This document shows positions 1-9,251 of a DNA stretch of 26,687 nt, in pieces; the stretch's first letter is position 1; every line of letters starts with the position of its first letter. The stretch comes from Hahellaceae bacterium (GTDB lineage Bacteria > Pseudomonadota > Gammaproteobacteria > Pseudomonadales > Oleiphilaceae): assembly GCA_016716085.1 (NCBI GenBank), contig JADJWY010000015.1:1-26687 (forward strand). The letters run 5' to 3'. Under the pieces are notes generated by a model. It was not told where the DNA came from. It did not search any database and saw only the letters and a program-made list of their open reading frames with translations. A program made the translations under genes and the position numbers.

Positions 1-1552
1 AAAATCATCACCAATGCGGGAGGACTGAATCCCGCCTCCGCCGGCGCTCAAATTAATGCCATTTGCGATGAACTGGGAATATCGCTGGATGTTCGCGTAA
101 TTGAAGGCGACGATTTATATGGGCATAAAGTGTGTTGCTGGGATCGGGACAAGGGAAATGTTTTCGGGTGCCGATTTCCCAAATTCAGACGATATCGTCA
201 GTATAAACGCATATCTGGGAGCCTTTCCAATTGCGGAGGCTTTAGACCAGGGAGGTGATATCGTCATAACCGGGCGCTGCGTGGATAGCGCTCTCATTCT
301 GGGGGCCTGCATCCACGAGTTTGGCTGGAAAAACGATGAATGGGATAAGTTGGCCAGTGGCAGTTTAGCCGGACATATTCTTGAATGTGGACCACAGGCC
401 ACGGGCGGGAATCATACAGATTGGGAAGCAATCAGCACAACACTTGGCAACATCGGATACCCGGTGGCAGAAATATTTTCTGATGGGTCCATGCAGATCA
501 CCAAGCCAGAAAATACAGGGGGTACTGTAACGGTAGGCACTGTCTCGGAGCAATTATTATACGAGATTGGTGATCCACAAGCTTACCTGCTGCCGGATGT
601 CGTGTGCGACTTCTCTGAAGTCCAGGTGGAACAGATTGGCAAAGATTGCGTAAGCCTGCGTGGCGCAAAAGGTAGGCCAAATACGGACACATATAAAGTC
701 TGCATGACCTATACGGACGGCTATCGCGGCGCCGCACTACGCACATTCTATGGTGAAAATTCCGGAGAGAAGGCGAGGAAATACGGAGATGCTGTATTTG
801 CCAGATGTGACATAGCCTTAAAACTATCAAATCTTGCAAAGTTCAGCGAAACCAGTATCGAAGTGCTGGGCCTGGAGAGCCAGTACGGATCTTTTTCCGC
901 ACAAGCAGTATCCCGTGAAGTAGTTCTTAAAATAGCTGGAAAGCACAGCGAAAGGGATGGGATAGAGATTCTGCTGAAAGAAGTGGACGGGATGGGGTTG
1001 GCAACTCCACCTGGACTTTCGAGTTTTGGTGCGGGCCGCTCTCGCCCCAGTCGGGTTGTCCGCCTATTCTCATTTCTCATCGATAAATCTGTTGTCGATA
1101 CTAAGGTAACGATCAACGGCCTTGCCTCGCAACACTACAAACATTACCCGGAGTTGCTTTCGATGAAGCATCAATCGTCCGCCCTCAAGCACCGCCCTCC
1201 CCAGAAGAACCCGATGAGCAGGTTGCTGCTCCCCTTTCACGGTTCGCGTGGGCGAGAAGTGGGGACAAGGGTGACACTGCGAACATTGCTGTTATTGCTC
1301 GTAAGCCACAGTTTATTCCGTATTTGTGGCAACAACTGTCCTGCGAAATTGTCAGCCAGAGATTCGACCACTTTATGGAAGACAACAGCGTTGCAGCGGT
1401 ACTACTGTCCCGGAAATAATGCAATTAACTATGGATATCCAATGTTTTGGGCGGCGGAGGTATGAGCAGCTTAAGGAACGATCCCTCTCGGCAAAGGGTA
1501 CGCTCAACTACTGCTTGCAGCCCCTGATCGTAGTTCCAAAGCACTTGCTTGA
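1..1552 (+). pseudogene. AtuA-like (acyclic terpene utilisation) protein, 5' cut by window, frameshifted
   Basis: The 3' part of an AtuA-family gene. AtuA is needed for acyclic terpene (citronellol/geraniol) catabolism in Pseudomonas; its exact reaction is not something I can state. Family motifs visible in order: TNAGGLNP at the window start, EGDDL, REMFSG, NAYLGAFPIAEAL, DIVITGRCVDSALILG, HEFGW, SLAGHILECG with ATGGNHTDW, GYPVAEI, PSRVVRLFSFLI, then the C-terminal ferredoxin-like domain ARSGDKGDTANIAVIARK and finally GGGGMSSLRND and GKGYAQLLL. These lie in different frames, so I infer frameshifts near 118 (extra T), 1131 (AAA to AA), 1391, 1441 (AAA to AA) and 1488. The repaired stop is TGA at 1550-1552. 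The longest open stretch (101-1465) is authentic only to about 1130, after which it reads out of frame. Five frameshifts make this a pseudogene unless the sequence is faulty. It faces the GST operon tail to tail. Confidence 0.85.
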
Positions 1553-1633
1553 CTCAAAATATAGCGAGATCGAATATCAACTACTTGTTCAATCTGGAAT
1601 TGGTTTTCATTAGCGCAATATCCACCAAAGGAG

Positions 1634-1664
1634 AAAAGGCACAAAATCGCCCACCGTGCCTTTT
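1634..1664. terminator. Bidirectional rho-independent terminator
   Basis: A perfect 9-bp stem (AAAAGGCAC pairing with GTGCCTTTT) around a 13-base loop, with T-rich DNA after the right arm and A-rich DNA before the left arm, so it can act on both strands. It lies between the convergent AtuA-like gene (ends 1552) and the GST gene (ends 1691), where a shared terminator is expected. Confidence 0.75.
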
Positions 1665-1690
1665 ATATATCGAAGTGACATCATGGAAGC

Positions 1691-2308
1691 CTATAGATCA
1701 AAATTGTCAGCGCGTGTAAAGGCTGCTCGCTGAGACAGATGCTCCCAGTAGGCAGCAACTCTGGGCGTCATGATCTCTTTAATGCCTATCGCCTGGGCCA
1801 GATAAATTGCATATCCAACACAGATATCTGCAATAGTAAAGCGCTCCGCGCACAAATATTTGCGGCCATCCCCCAATGCGGCTTCGACAGATTGAGCACG
1901 TGCAAGAAACCAGTCTTTATAAGCTTCTGCGATCTGGAAATTTCTCTTTTCCTCCCGCTCTAACATAGAATAGCGTAAGAATATCGTCTGGGGAAACGTT
2001 AGCGTGGCATCACTTCGATGTAACCAATCAACGTACAAGCCATAGTCTTCTTCACTGCGAGAGACCCGAAGTGAAGTAGCACCGCCATGTATATCCACGA
2101 TGTATTGGCAGATACCCACCGACTCAGTCATTACGAGCTCTCGATCTACGAAACAGGGTACCGTGCCCAGAGGACTGATGCTTAGGAATTCCTTATACTT
2201 CTGACGCGGAGGAAAGGGTAAAATCGCTAATTCGTAATCTATACCCAACTCCTCAAGAGTCCACAGAGGACGCAAGGATCGAGCATGCTTACAATGGTAT
2301 AGTTTCAT
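1691..2308 (-). CDS. Glutathione S-transferase
   Basis: A complete 205-residue protein, the usual length for a cytosolic GST. The N-terminal thioredoxin-like domain has HCKHARSLRP (candidate catalytic Ser11), the cis-proline LGTVPCFVD (Pro51) and the gamma-glutamyl contact ES (Glu62-Ser63); the C-terminal helical domain has the N-capping box FTIAD near residues 157-161. GSTs add glutathione to electrophiles such as epoxides, or use it in isomerisation and reduction; the substrate is unknown. Its ATG overlaps the stop of the upstream acyl-CoA dehydrogenase (ATGA overlap), implying translational coupling as last gene of the nitronate monooxygenase-OYE-dehydrogenase-GST operon. The frame is intact, unlike most of the window, and with an epoxide hydrolase elsewhere in the cluster a role in epoxide handling is plausible (inference). 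Confidence 0.92.
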   Translation of the reverse strand: MKLYHCKHARSLRPLWTLEELGIDYELAILPFPPRQKYKEFLSISPLGTVPCFVDRELVMTESVGICQYIVDIHGGATSLRVSRSEEDYGLYVDWLHRSDATLTFPQTIFLRYSMLEREEKRNFQIAEAYKDWFLARAQSVEAALGDGRKYLCAERFTIADICVGYAIYLAQAIGIKEIMTPRVAAYWEHLSQRAAFTRADNFDL

Positions 2309-3543
2309 TTAAATACCTGCCACTTCCTGTCAGGTTTCGTTATCCGCCGGCTCTGGATGTACGAATCCCGTGTTAAAACTGGTCGGAGAACTCTCGAAGC
2401 ATATGCTTTTGCAATGAGCAACTGCATAATTTGAGTTGTACCCTCGTAGATCCGGAAAACACGCACGTCTCTATAGAAGCGCTCCGCGTCATACTCGGCC
2501 AGGTAACCGGCACCCCCATGTATTTGAACAACGCGATCCGCTACTCTCCCACACATTTCTGATGCGAACATTTTTGCGCACGCTGCCTCAGTAGTAACTC
2601 GCTGTCCTCTATCCGCCTTTGCTGTACCGTCACGTAGCATGCATTCGGCAGCATATATCTCCGCATTGGAGTCAGCCAACATAGCCTGGATCAACTGGAA
2701 ATTACTAATCGTCTCACCAAAGGCTTTGCGCTCCATCGAATAGCGTAGTCCACTGGCGAGTATTCGTTTTGCATACCCGGTAGAGATTGCCGCAACTGAA
2801 AAACGACCGCTGTCAATGGACTGCATGGCTGCCATAAAGCCTCTACCCTCTACACCACCCAACAGTGCAGACCTGGGTACTCTAACATCGTCGAGGATAA
2901 TATCAGCTATCTGTGCCCCGGCCTGACCCATCTTGCGGTCAGGCTTTCCGACCGTTACCCCCGAAGTACTCATTGGCACCAGGAACGCGCTGATATGGCC
3001 ATGCTTAGCCAGGTTAGTACTCGAGGTGCGAGCCATAATCAGGGCTACATCTGCTAAAGGTGCGTTAGTAATATATCGTTTCGACCCGTTAATTACGTAT
3101 TCATCGCCATCAGCGACAGCCCGTGTTGCCAGGGCTGCAGCATCCGACCCGGAATCCGGTTCCGTCAAACCGAAGCAGGCTATTTCCCCGGCGGCAAGCC
3201 GCGGAAGCCATTCGACACGTTGTTCTTCGGTACCACATTTCAGGATCGCAGTGGTCATCATACCGGTGTTGATGGACAGGATTGCTCGGAAAGCAGGTGC
3301 AGCCCAACTAATCTCTTCGATGAACTGAATGTACTGGGAGATGTTCATTCCCGACCCACCATATTTTTCAGGCGTGGTCACACCGAACATACCCATTTCC
3401 TTCATTTCTATAATGATGTGTTCAGGCACCCGGTTAAGCTCAAATACCTCTTTTTCACATGGAACCAACTGTTCCAGAACGTATTTTTGTACCTGTTTTA
3501 TGAACAGGTCAAAATCCGCTTGATGCAATCCGTTACTCTCCAT
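2305..3543 (-). CDS. Acyl-CoA dehydrogenase (intact)
   Basis: A complete 412-residue acyl-CoA dehydrogenase when started at the ATG at 3543, which has a good ribosome binding site (AGGATGGGAG) just upstream; the frame stays open 29 codons further but with no such site. It oxidises an acyl-CoA to the 2,3-enoyl-CoA with FAD and passes electrons to ETF. Signatures: CFGLTEPDSGSD (residues 123-134), ERKAFG (271-276), QIHGGAGYL (340-348), and RIYEGTTQIMQ with Glu367 in the position of the usual catalytic base. All structural parts are present and no frameshift is seen. It lies 61 bases downstream of the old yellow enzyme gene and overlaps the GST gene by four bases. Substrate is not predictable; context suggests a branched or cyclic acyl-CoA. 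Confidence 0.93.
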   Translation of the reverse strand: MESNGLHQADFDLFIKQVQKYVLEQLVPCEKEVFELNRVPEHIIIEMKEMGMFGVTTPEKYGGSGMNISQYIQFIEEISWAAPAFRAILSINTGMMTTAILKCGTEEQRVEWLPRLAAGEIACFGLTEPDSGSDAAALATRAVADGDEYVINGSKRYITNAPLADVALIMARTSSTNLAKHGHISAFLVPMSTSGVTVGKPDRKMGQAGAQIADIILDDVRVPRSALLGGVEGRGFMAAMQSIDSGRFSVAAISTGYAKRILASGLRYSMERKAFGETISNFQLIQAMLADSNAEIYAAECMLRDGTAKADRGQRVTTEAACAKMFASEMCGRVADRVVQIHGGAGYLAEYDAERFYRDVRVFRIYEGTTQIMQLLIAKAYASRVLRPVLTRDSYIQSRRITKPDRKWQVFK

Positions 3544-3604
3544 GCTCCCATCCTTTATTCGCCCGCTGTCACAGACAGCGTTACGTTTTTTTTCAGTGGC
3601 TTGA

Positions 3605-4917
3605 CTATTCAGGCGGCCACTCGAGTTCATTTGCCGCTTTTAGATCGTTCTCTTGAAGGCCTGTCATACCTCGCTTTTTTCTCATATGACGGTCCGGACC
3701 CCTGTCTCGCCTAATTTGCATAACCTGGTACTGAAACCACAATCCAGGTCCCAGTTTATTTATAAACGCTTTAGTCTCTTCCGGCATCTCAGATTCTGCA
3801 TCACGATCGTCCAGCTTCAGCTCCAACTCCACACAATCTAACTTTTCAACCGCACCGGAAAGCAGCCTGTTCGGTGCGTCCAGATCCAAAGTCATAGGGC
3901 GCCCGATGCCAATTAAATTCGTTACCCCGTTACCCAGCGCTGAGTTCATTCCGGATTTGGTTCGAAAGCCGCCAGTCACCATTAAGGAACTGACGTCACA
4001 GCGCGGATTTGCCGTGCGTAGTCGAGGAAATATGCTTCCTTTGCTATAGTGCTTGATTTAATGGGCGTGGAGCGTTCCTCATTCAGATGATCGCGGTTTG
4101 CCAGGAACATGGATGGCTCCTCGGCAGTACCCCCAGATAATTCAAGTAAATCAACTTTTCTATCGGATAACCATTTAGCCAGTTGTACTGCCTCTTCGGC
4201 AACGAATCCGCCCTTGTGGAAATCTGCGACATTAAGTTTCACCGAAATTGGATAGCTATCGCCTACCACCGAGCGAACCCTACTTGTCGTCTCCAGCAAT
4301 ATTCGAGCGCGGTTTTTCAAAGAACCACCCCACTCATCAGTGCGCGTATTCACATCTGGTGACAGAAACTGGTTGATGAGGTATCCATGCGCCGCGTGAA
4401 TCTGTAATCCTGTGAAGCCGCAATCCTGTACAATTTTTGCCGCGTGAACAAATCGCTCAATAATCTCCAATATCTCGGCAGATCCAAGTGCTCTAGGTGG
4501 ACCAAAGTAGTCAGATAGTCGACTGCCTACATTAGAGGGCCCGACTGACTCCCGGGATATTGTCACCGGCGTTTGCCGACCCGCATGACTGATTTGCGCC
4601 CAGAAATGATTATTGCTTTCGACTCCGGCTGCCGCCAGTTGGGTTAAAGCAATCAAGGCGGATTTAGGTTGCTTTCCGTCTATCGCGATGTTTCCTGGAC
4701 GTTCCATGTAGCGACGATCTACCTGAATATTACCTGTAAGCAGCAACGCGGCACCACTTCGCGACCATTTTCTATAAAGGGTTTGATGCTGCTGTGTGGC
4801 ATGGTTTCGTCGGTCAGCCAGTCCTTCCGTCATCGCGGCTTTAACAAGTCGATTGCTCAAGACAGCGCCGCATGGAAGCGTGAACGTATCATTTATTGTA
4901 GCTTGCTTTATTTCCAT
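3605..4917 (-). pseudogene. NADH:flavin oxidoreductase (old yellow enzyme family), one frameshift
   Basis: An FMN-dependent TIM-barrel oxidoreductase of the OYE / 2,4-dienoyl-CoA reductase N-domain type, which usually reduces activated C=C bonds. The first 311 residues read well: SNRLVKAAMTEGLA (N-terminal FMN strand), WAQISHAGRQ, GFTGLQIHAAHGYLINQFLS (the His-rich active-site segment) and RTDEWGGSLKNRARI. The frame then stops at TAA right after VTSVP, and the next frame continues with LMVTGGFRTKSGMN and LIGIGRP, the phosphate-binding end of the barrel, to a stop at 3605. Restoring one T (TTT to TT at 3984-3985) repairs a protein of about 436 residues. As it stands it loses the last FMN-phosphate loop and should be inactive. 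Second gene of the minus-strand operon; the last 60-odd residues beyond the barrel look like a family-specific extension. Confidence 0.87.
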
Positions 4918-5114
4918 CCAAACATTCCCATATCTACAATTTTGTTAGTGTCGTTTCTACTGAGACAATATTACGTGGCACAACAAACGGGTGTGTATTT
5001 AGTTATCTTTCGGCTAACAGGGCTGCTTTGCATACGCCCTTTCTCACGTTACTACCACTGACGGGTTACATACATCGGGCGAAAGTTATCGGTGTACGTT
5101 GATACATCAGGACA

Positions 5115-6083
5115 TCATATTAATGAGTTTTTTGCAATAATAGTCTCAGCGTCATTCATGATTCTATCCATCAGCTCCTCTACTGACGGAATATCATCAA
5201 TCAGGCCCTGAGCCATCGACGCCCAAAACACACCTTTCGACAGATCACCGGATTTGAGTAGTTCCGCTCCAGCTTCACCACTAACCAAAGCCGCCACGTC
5301 CTCAAATTTGGCATCTGGCTTATCAAGTATGCGAACGACTTGTTCAGAAATCTCGCTTTTGCCAACCCGAGCCGTATTTTTGAAACTACGAAAGATCAAA
5401 TAGGTACCCCGCTCATCGTTTTCAATGTACTTTTGTTTCACATTGTCGTGTATCGGCGCTTCCCGGGTGGCGCAAAAACGGGTTCCCATATTGATCCCTT
5501 CCGCACCCAGGGCCAACGCCGCAACCAGACCTCTTCCGTCACTGAATCCTCCAGATGCTATCAAGGGAATTGATACCTTGTTTGCTGCAGCAGGAATGAG
5601 GACGAGACCGGGAATGTCGTCCTCCCCAGGATGCCCTGCACACTCGAATCCATCGATCGAAATCGCGTCAACACCATATTTTTCAGCTGATATCGAATGC
5701 CGCACTGAAGTACATTTGTGGATAATTTTGAGACCTGCTTCCTGGAGGATCTTCCAAATGTCCCGTACTGCCGCGGTCCCTGCCGTTTCTACAATTCTGA
5801 TATCACTATCGATACACGCCCGAGCATACCCCACGTAATCGGGCGAATTCATAGTCGGGAACACAGTAATATTTACGCCAAACGGTTTATCTGTCATCTG
5901 GCGGCACCGCGAGATCTCCTCCTTTAGTGCCTCAGGTGACGGTTGAGTTAGTGCAGTCAGAATCCCAAATCCTCCTGCATTCGACACGGCGGAAGCGAGT
6001 TCGGCAACCCCGACGCGCTGCATTCCTCCCTGGACAATTGGGCGCTCCACACCAAGCAATTCTGTTATACGTGTTTTAATCAT
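5115..6083 (-). CDS. Nitronate monooxygenase / 2-nitropropane dioxygenase-like flavoprotein (intact)
   Basis: A complete 322-residue FMN-dependent TIM-barrel protein of the nitronate monooxygenase family, starting at the ATG at 6083, which is preceded by AGGA at good spacing; an upstream in-frame ATG would add ten residues without a site. Motifs: RPIVQGGMQRV (14-24), NAGGFGIL (35-42), GVNITVFP (69-76), the active-site segment DGFECAGHPGEDD with His151, the FMN-phosphate motifs ASGGFSDGRGL and INMGTRF. Family members oxidise nitronates, but many homologues sit in fatty acid or steroid catabolic clusters with other or unknown roles, so the substrate here is open. Likely first gene of the minus-strand operon ending in GST; about 200 bases separate it from the next gene. 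No frameshift is seen. Confidence 0.9.
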   Translation of the reverse strand: MIKTRITELLGVERPIVQGGMQRVGVAELASAVSNAGGFGILTALTQPSPEALKEEISRCRQMTDKPFGVNITVFPTMNSPDYVGYARACIDSDIRIVETAGTAAVRDIWKILQEAGLKIIHKCTSVRHSISAEKYGVDAISIDGFECAGHPGEDDIPGLVLIPAAANKVSIPLIASGGFSDGRGLVAALALGAEGINMGTRFCATREAPIHDNVKQKYIENDERGTYLIFRSFKNTARVGKSEISEQVVRILDKPDAKFEDVAALVSGEAGAELLKSGDLSKGVFWASMAQGLIDDIPSVEELMDRIMNDAETIIAKNSLI

Positions 6084-6327
6084 AAATAATTTTCCTATAC
6101 AGGCGGATGCCATTTGCGGATCTGCCAGACCAAGCTCAAATCACAGACGCAGACAATTATTACAGGGGGTGGTCTGCGACCAGTCGTAACTACTGCATCG
6201 TTAGTGTCCCAGTTGAGGTGTCACGTCCCGTTCGTCGAGAGTGACTATAGGCGCCTCTGTGCCCTTTTTGCCCCTCCCGATAGGATTTACTCAAATCCTC
6301 GCAACGCGGCGCTCTGCCTGAACTGCC

Positions 6328-6350
6328 CGAAGACAGATCCCCTGTCTTCG
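6328..6350. repeat. Perfect 9-bp inverted repeat (hairpin)
   Basis: CGAAGACAG and CTGTCTTCG pair perfectly around a five-base loop (ATCCC). No T tract follows on either strand, so an intrinsic terminator is unlikely. It sits mid-way in the divergent gap and may be an operator, an RNA hairpin in a leader, or a remnant. Confidence 0.4.
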
Positions 6351-6452
6351 TAGGCTAACAGGCCTCTATTGCGATGCTGGGCGGCCAGATTCATTGTCAA
6401 GATATATGGGCCCCTCCCTCAGAATATGAATCCTACCCCACCTTTATTCATA

Positions 6453-6481
6453 TGTACATACGCTGTTTTATTGTCTATTAT
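6453..6481 (+). promoter_or_regulatory. Candidate sigma70-type promoter of the crotonase-BVMO operon
   Basis: TGTACA (4/6 to TTGACA) and TATTAT (5/6 to TATAAT) are 17 bases apart, about 60 bases before the crotonase ATG. The -10 overlaps the shared TGTCTAT element (6472-6478), where a regulator bound there would block transcription. Prediction by eye only. Confidence 0.35.
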
Positions 6482-6540
6482 AGAAGAAAAGTGAGTACCT
6501 CCCTTATTTTGCCTATCGCTGCAAAGCCCTGGAGAGCCGT

Positions 6541-7327
6541 ATGAGAGAAAGTGGTACTATCCGGTATCTGCTAGAGGGTGACGTTGCAGTGATCCTGATT
6601 AACAATCCAGGAACGCTAAATGCCCTTTCAACAAATATGATAGAGCAACTAGACGACGCATTCGAACTGGCATGCAGGGAAGCCCGCGCGGTTCTTCTAT
6701 CGTCACATGGTCGCGCTTTTTAGCTCTGGAGCAGATCTTGGGGGGGGTGCAGGCAGTGCGGACCCGGAAAGAGATCTGGGAGCGCCCCTTGAGTCTCATT
6801 ACAATCCCTTTATTCGCAAACTTCGGGAGTTACCCATCCCGTTTATAACCTCAGTGCGAGGCGCTGCTGCTGGTGTCGGGTGTTCGATAGCCTTGATGGG
6901 GGACGTTATTCTGGCAAGTAAGAATGCCTACTTCTTGCAGGCCTTTGGCAAGATTGGGCTAGTACCGGATGGCGGATCAAGCTATCTGCTTGCGCGCGCC
7001 ATAGGTAGGGTTCGCGCTATGGAACTCATGTTACTCGGTGAGCGTTACCCCGCTGAACGAGCATTCCAGGACGGACTTATTACTCGCATCTGTGAGGATG
7101 AGTCATTGGACCGCGAAGCGAAAGAAATGGCTCAGCGGCTGGCAGCGGGGCCTACCAGGTCTCTAGGCATGATCAGGCAGTCCGCATGGTCTGCACTGGA
7201 CTCCGGCTTTTACGCGTCCCTTGATCACGAGCGCTGCATGCAACGTGAAGCGGGCAGGAACTCGGATTTTCTTGAGGGCCTGCAGGCGTTTCGCGAAAAG
7301 CGAACTCCACTATTTACAGGTTATTGA
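6541..7327 (+). pseudogene. Enoyl-CoA hydratase/isomerase (crotonase family), one frameshift
   Basis: A crotonase of about 261 residues once repaired; family members hydrate enoyl-CoA or shift double bonds. The ATG at 6541 has GGAG a few bases upstream. The first oxyanion segment SSHGRAFSSGADL is split: the first frame ends at TAG right after HGRAF, and the second continues SSGADL. Removing one T from the T5 run at 6717-6721 joins them. The second oxyanion segment VRGAAAGVGCSIALMGD and the active-site helix KIGLVPDGGSSYLL follow; the Asp in PDGG is like PaaG-type isomerases rather than the Glu of classic hydratases. A G8 run (6740-6747) directly after the frameshift is in frame. A nearby internal start at 6707 could only yield a protein lacking the first 55 or so residues. 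Followed after 15 bases by the Baeyer-Villiger gene. Confidence 0.88.
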
Positions 7328-7342
7328 CGGTTGATACAAAAA

Positions 7343-8811
7343 ATGGATTCTGCAGGGATGAAGAATATGCAGCACTTAAAAGTAGTTATTCTGGGCGCGG
7401 GGCATGGCTGGCATTTGCGCTGGAATAAATTGCAGGAGGCTCCACATCGGGCCGTTCCGGATTCTTGAGGCAAAGTCGGGACTTGGCGGCACATGGAGAG
7501 ACAATACCACCGGGTGTTGCCTGCGATATTCCGTCACATCTCTACAGTTTTCCTTCGCGTGCAATCCAGATTGGTCGCGACGATATGCAGGCGGATCTGA
7601 GATCCTTCCTATCTGCAACAATGTGCATCTGAATATGATTTATTGCCATCGATAGAATTTAACACCCAGGCTGAACGTATCGAGTATATTGAAGATTCCT
7701 GGCATATCACTACCACTTGTGGCAAACACTACCGAGCCAGCTTCATCATTTCCGCCCTGGGGTGGCTTGCACACCGTTCGTCCCTGAAATTAGCGGAGCA
7801 AAGTCTTTCGCAGGTCCTGCATTCCATACAACGAATTGGCAACACGAGATTAATTTTCATGGAAAGCGTGTCGCTCTGGTGGGAACAGGCGCAACCGCAG
7901 TCCAGGCTATTCCGGAAGTTGCCAGGATAGCCAAAGAGCTCATGGTTTTTCAGCGCACGCCTATTTGGGTCTTACCGAAGAACGACCGTACCTACTCAGA
8001 TACAGAGAAAGAAGGGTTTCGAACTGACCCGACTCGAGCACGCAGCTATCGGCAGGATCTCTGGCAGAAGTGGGAGGATTTTGCGATTGAGGCGGTACGG
8101 CCAACAAAACATAATGTTGCAGCTCAAAAAGCTATAGAGCAGACAATTACTGAAGTGGTAAAAGACCCCGTGACCGCTCGGGCGCTAACTCCAGAGTATC
8201 GATTCGGTTGTAAGCGGCCAACTATATCGAATGAGTACTATCAAACCTTCAATCGCGATAATGTCACCCTGGTAACATCACCGATAGAATCTATAGACGC
8301 AGCCGGATTACTAACCCGTAACGGTAAGCACTTTGAAGCGGATATTCTGGTTTATGCAACCGGATTCCAAGCCCTGGGATATCCGTACCGAGGTGACTGT
8401 TATAGGACTTAACGGATTGTCCCTGGATGAGGCCTGGCGCGAAAAGATCTTGCCTACAACAGCGTTATGATGCCCTACTTTCCAAACCTGTTTACTATTC
8501 TGGGACCAAATAGCGCTGGATTGGGTTCTGCGCTTGAAATGATTGAAGCGCAGACAAGTTTTGCCACCAAGTTTATATCTCATGTCGAGGCGCATAAATT
8601 CAAATATATGTATCCAAAAACAAAGGCGGTAGAGAGCTGGCTGGAGCTCGTCTCTAAAGGATTCTCCGAAACAATTATGAACGCTGGCTGTACATCCTGG
8701 TGGACCGACAAAGACGGCTACAATCACGCAGTCTGGCCATACGGTACAATGCAGTTCAAAGAAATGGTGAATGCGTTAAAGCCAGACGACTTTGAAAAAG
8801 TGGCAATATGA
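7343..8811 (+). pseudogene. Flavin-containing Baeyer-Villiger monooxygenase, heavily frameshifted
   Basis: A type I Baeyer-Villiger monooxygenase (FAD/NADPH), which would insert oxygen next to a ketone to give an ester or lactone. Motifs in three frames: VVILGAG (first Rossmann), ILEAKSGLGGTWRDN, FACNPDWSRRYAG, the diagnostic fingerprint FxGxxxHxxxW as FAGPAFHTTNW, the second Rossmann VALVGTGATAVQ, FQRTPIWVLPK, ATGFQA, and the C-terminal YFPNLFTILGPNS to the stop at 8809-8811. I count at least eight frameshifts: GGGG at 7399-7402 (one extra), AAA at 7427-7429 (one lost), about 7447, 7505-7512, 7608, GGGG at 7759-7762 (one lost), about 8385, and AAAA at 8442-8445 (one lost). It cannot be translated as one chain. 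The start could be 7343 or the in-frame ATG at 7358. Second gene after the crotonase. Confidence 0.88.
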
Positions 8812-8916
8812 TCCCGGCTTTACATCAGCTCGCCCTTACGTGATGGAGATCAAGACGATAAAGATTTCTGTCTCATAACAGGGGGGTGGTTGATTCTAGC
8901 AGCGAGGTACCTATCT

Positions 8917-8929
8917 TGATCATTGATCA
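8917..8929. promoter_or_regulatory. 13-base palindrome, possible operator
   Basis: TGATCA-T-TGATCA: two copies of a palindromic hexamer around one base, symmetric as a whole. Found between the Baeyer-Villiger pseudogene and the molybdopterin oxidoreductase. It resembles an operator for a dimeric repressor, but no cognate regulator gene is in the window. Confidence 0.3.
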
Positions 8930-9182
8930 GTGATGAGCTGTCGCGGATTTTCTCAGTGCAGTTAACAGAAAGTGTACTTGAGTCATAGCCGATTATTCCG
9001 ATATGCGAAGATACTAAAATGGCAAAATGCAATTACTACTCACTCAGATCATATTACTGAGTCCAAGATCCGCTGGCGCAGTCGATAACAACTTTTCCAA
9101 TCGGTTTTAAAGTCAATTTTGCGACTGATTTGAGACTAATATAAAACGAAATCGTATGATCTTATCGCGTTTTTAAACAGTC

Positions 9183-9188
9183 TATAAT
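9183..9188 (+). promoter_or_regulatory. Candidate -10 box for the molybdopterin oxidoreductase
   Basis: A perfect TATAAT 63 bases before the ATG at 9252, overlapped by the shared GTCTAT element (9180-9185). I see no good -35 at the right distance, so an activator may be needed, or this is chance in AT-rich DNA. Confidence 0.3.
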
Positions 9189-9251
9189 CTGATAAGGCAA
9201 TATCAAATTTTTGCCGGCGTTTGGCTAACCGGGTTTCAGGAGCTGACTAGA

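Larger units (their letters stand above)
6084..6540. other. Divergent intergenic region
   Basis: A 457-base region between the minus-strand nitronate monooxygenase-like gene and the plus-strand crotonase. I recognise no gene on either strand. It holds a perfect 9-bp hairpin (6328-6350), a TGTCTAT element at 6472-6478 shared with other promoter regions, and a possible promoter for the crotonase (TGTACA at 6453-6458, 17 bases, TATTAT at 6476-6481). Confidence 0.5.
8812..9251. other. Intergenic region before the molybdopterin oxidoreductase
   Basis: A 440-base gap without a recognisable gene on either strand. It contains a 13-base palindrome (8917-8929), a looser inverted repeat ACTCAG/CTGAGT with a nine-base spacer (9042-9062), and a consensus -10 hexamer at 9183-9188. 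Confidence 0.5.

Noticed and set aside
1130..1465. Continuation of the AtuA reading frame as an authentic C-terminus
   Set aside because: After about 1130 this frame encodes no family motif, while another frame gives ARSGDKGDTANIAVIARK; the open stretch is accidental.
3980..3992. Programmed frameshifting in the old yellow enzyme
   Set aside because: No slippery heptamer or downstream structure is evident, and similar shifts occur in most genes of the window, so a one-off mechanism is not needed.
6114..6353. 79-codon open frame in the divergent gap
   Set aside because: No recognisable motif, no ribosome binding site and low-quality composition; no support for a gene.
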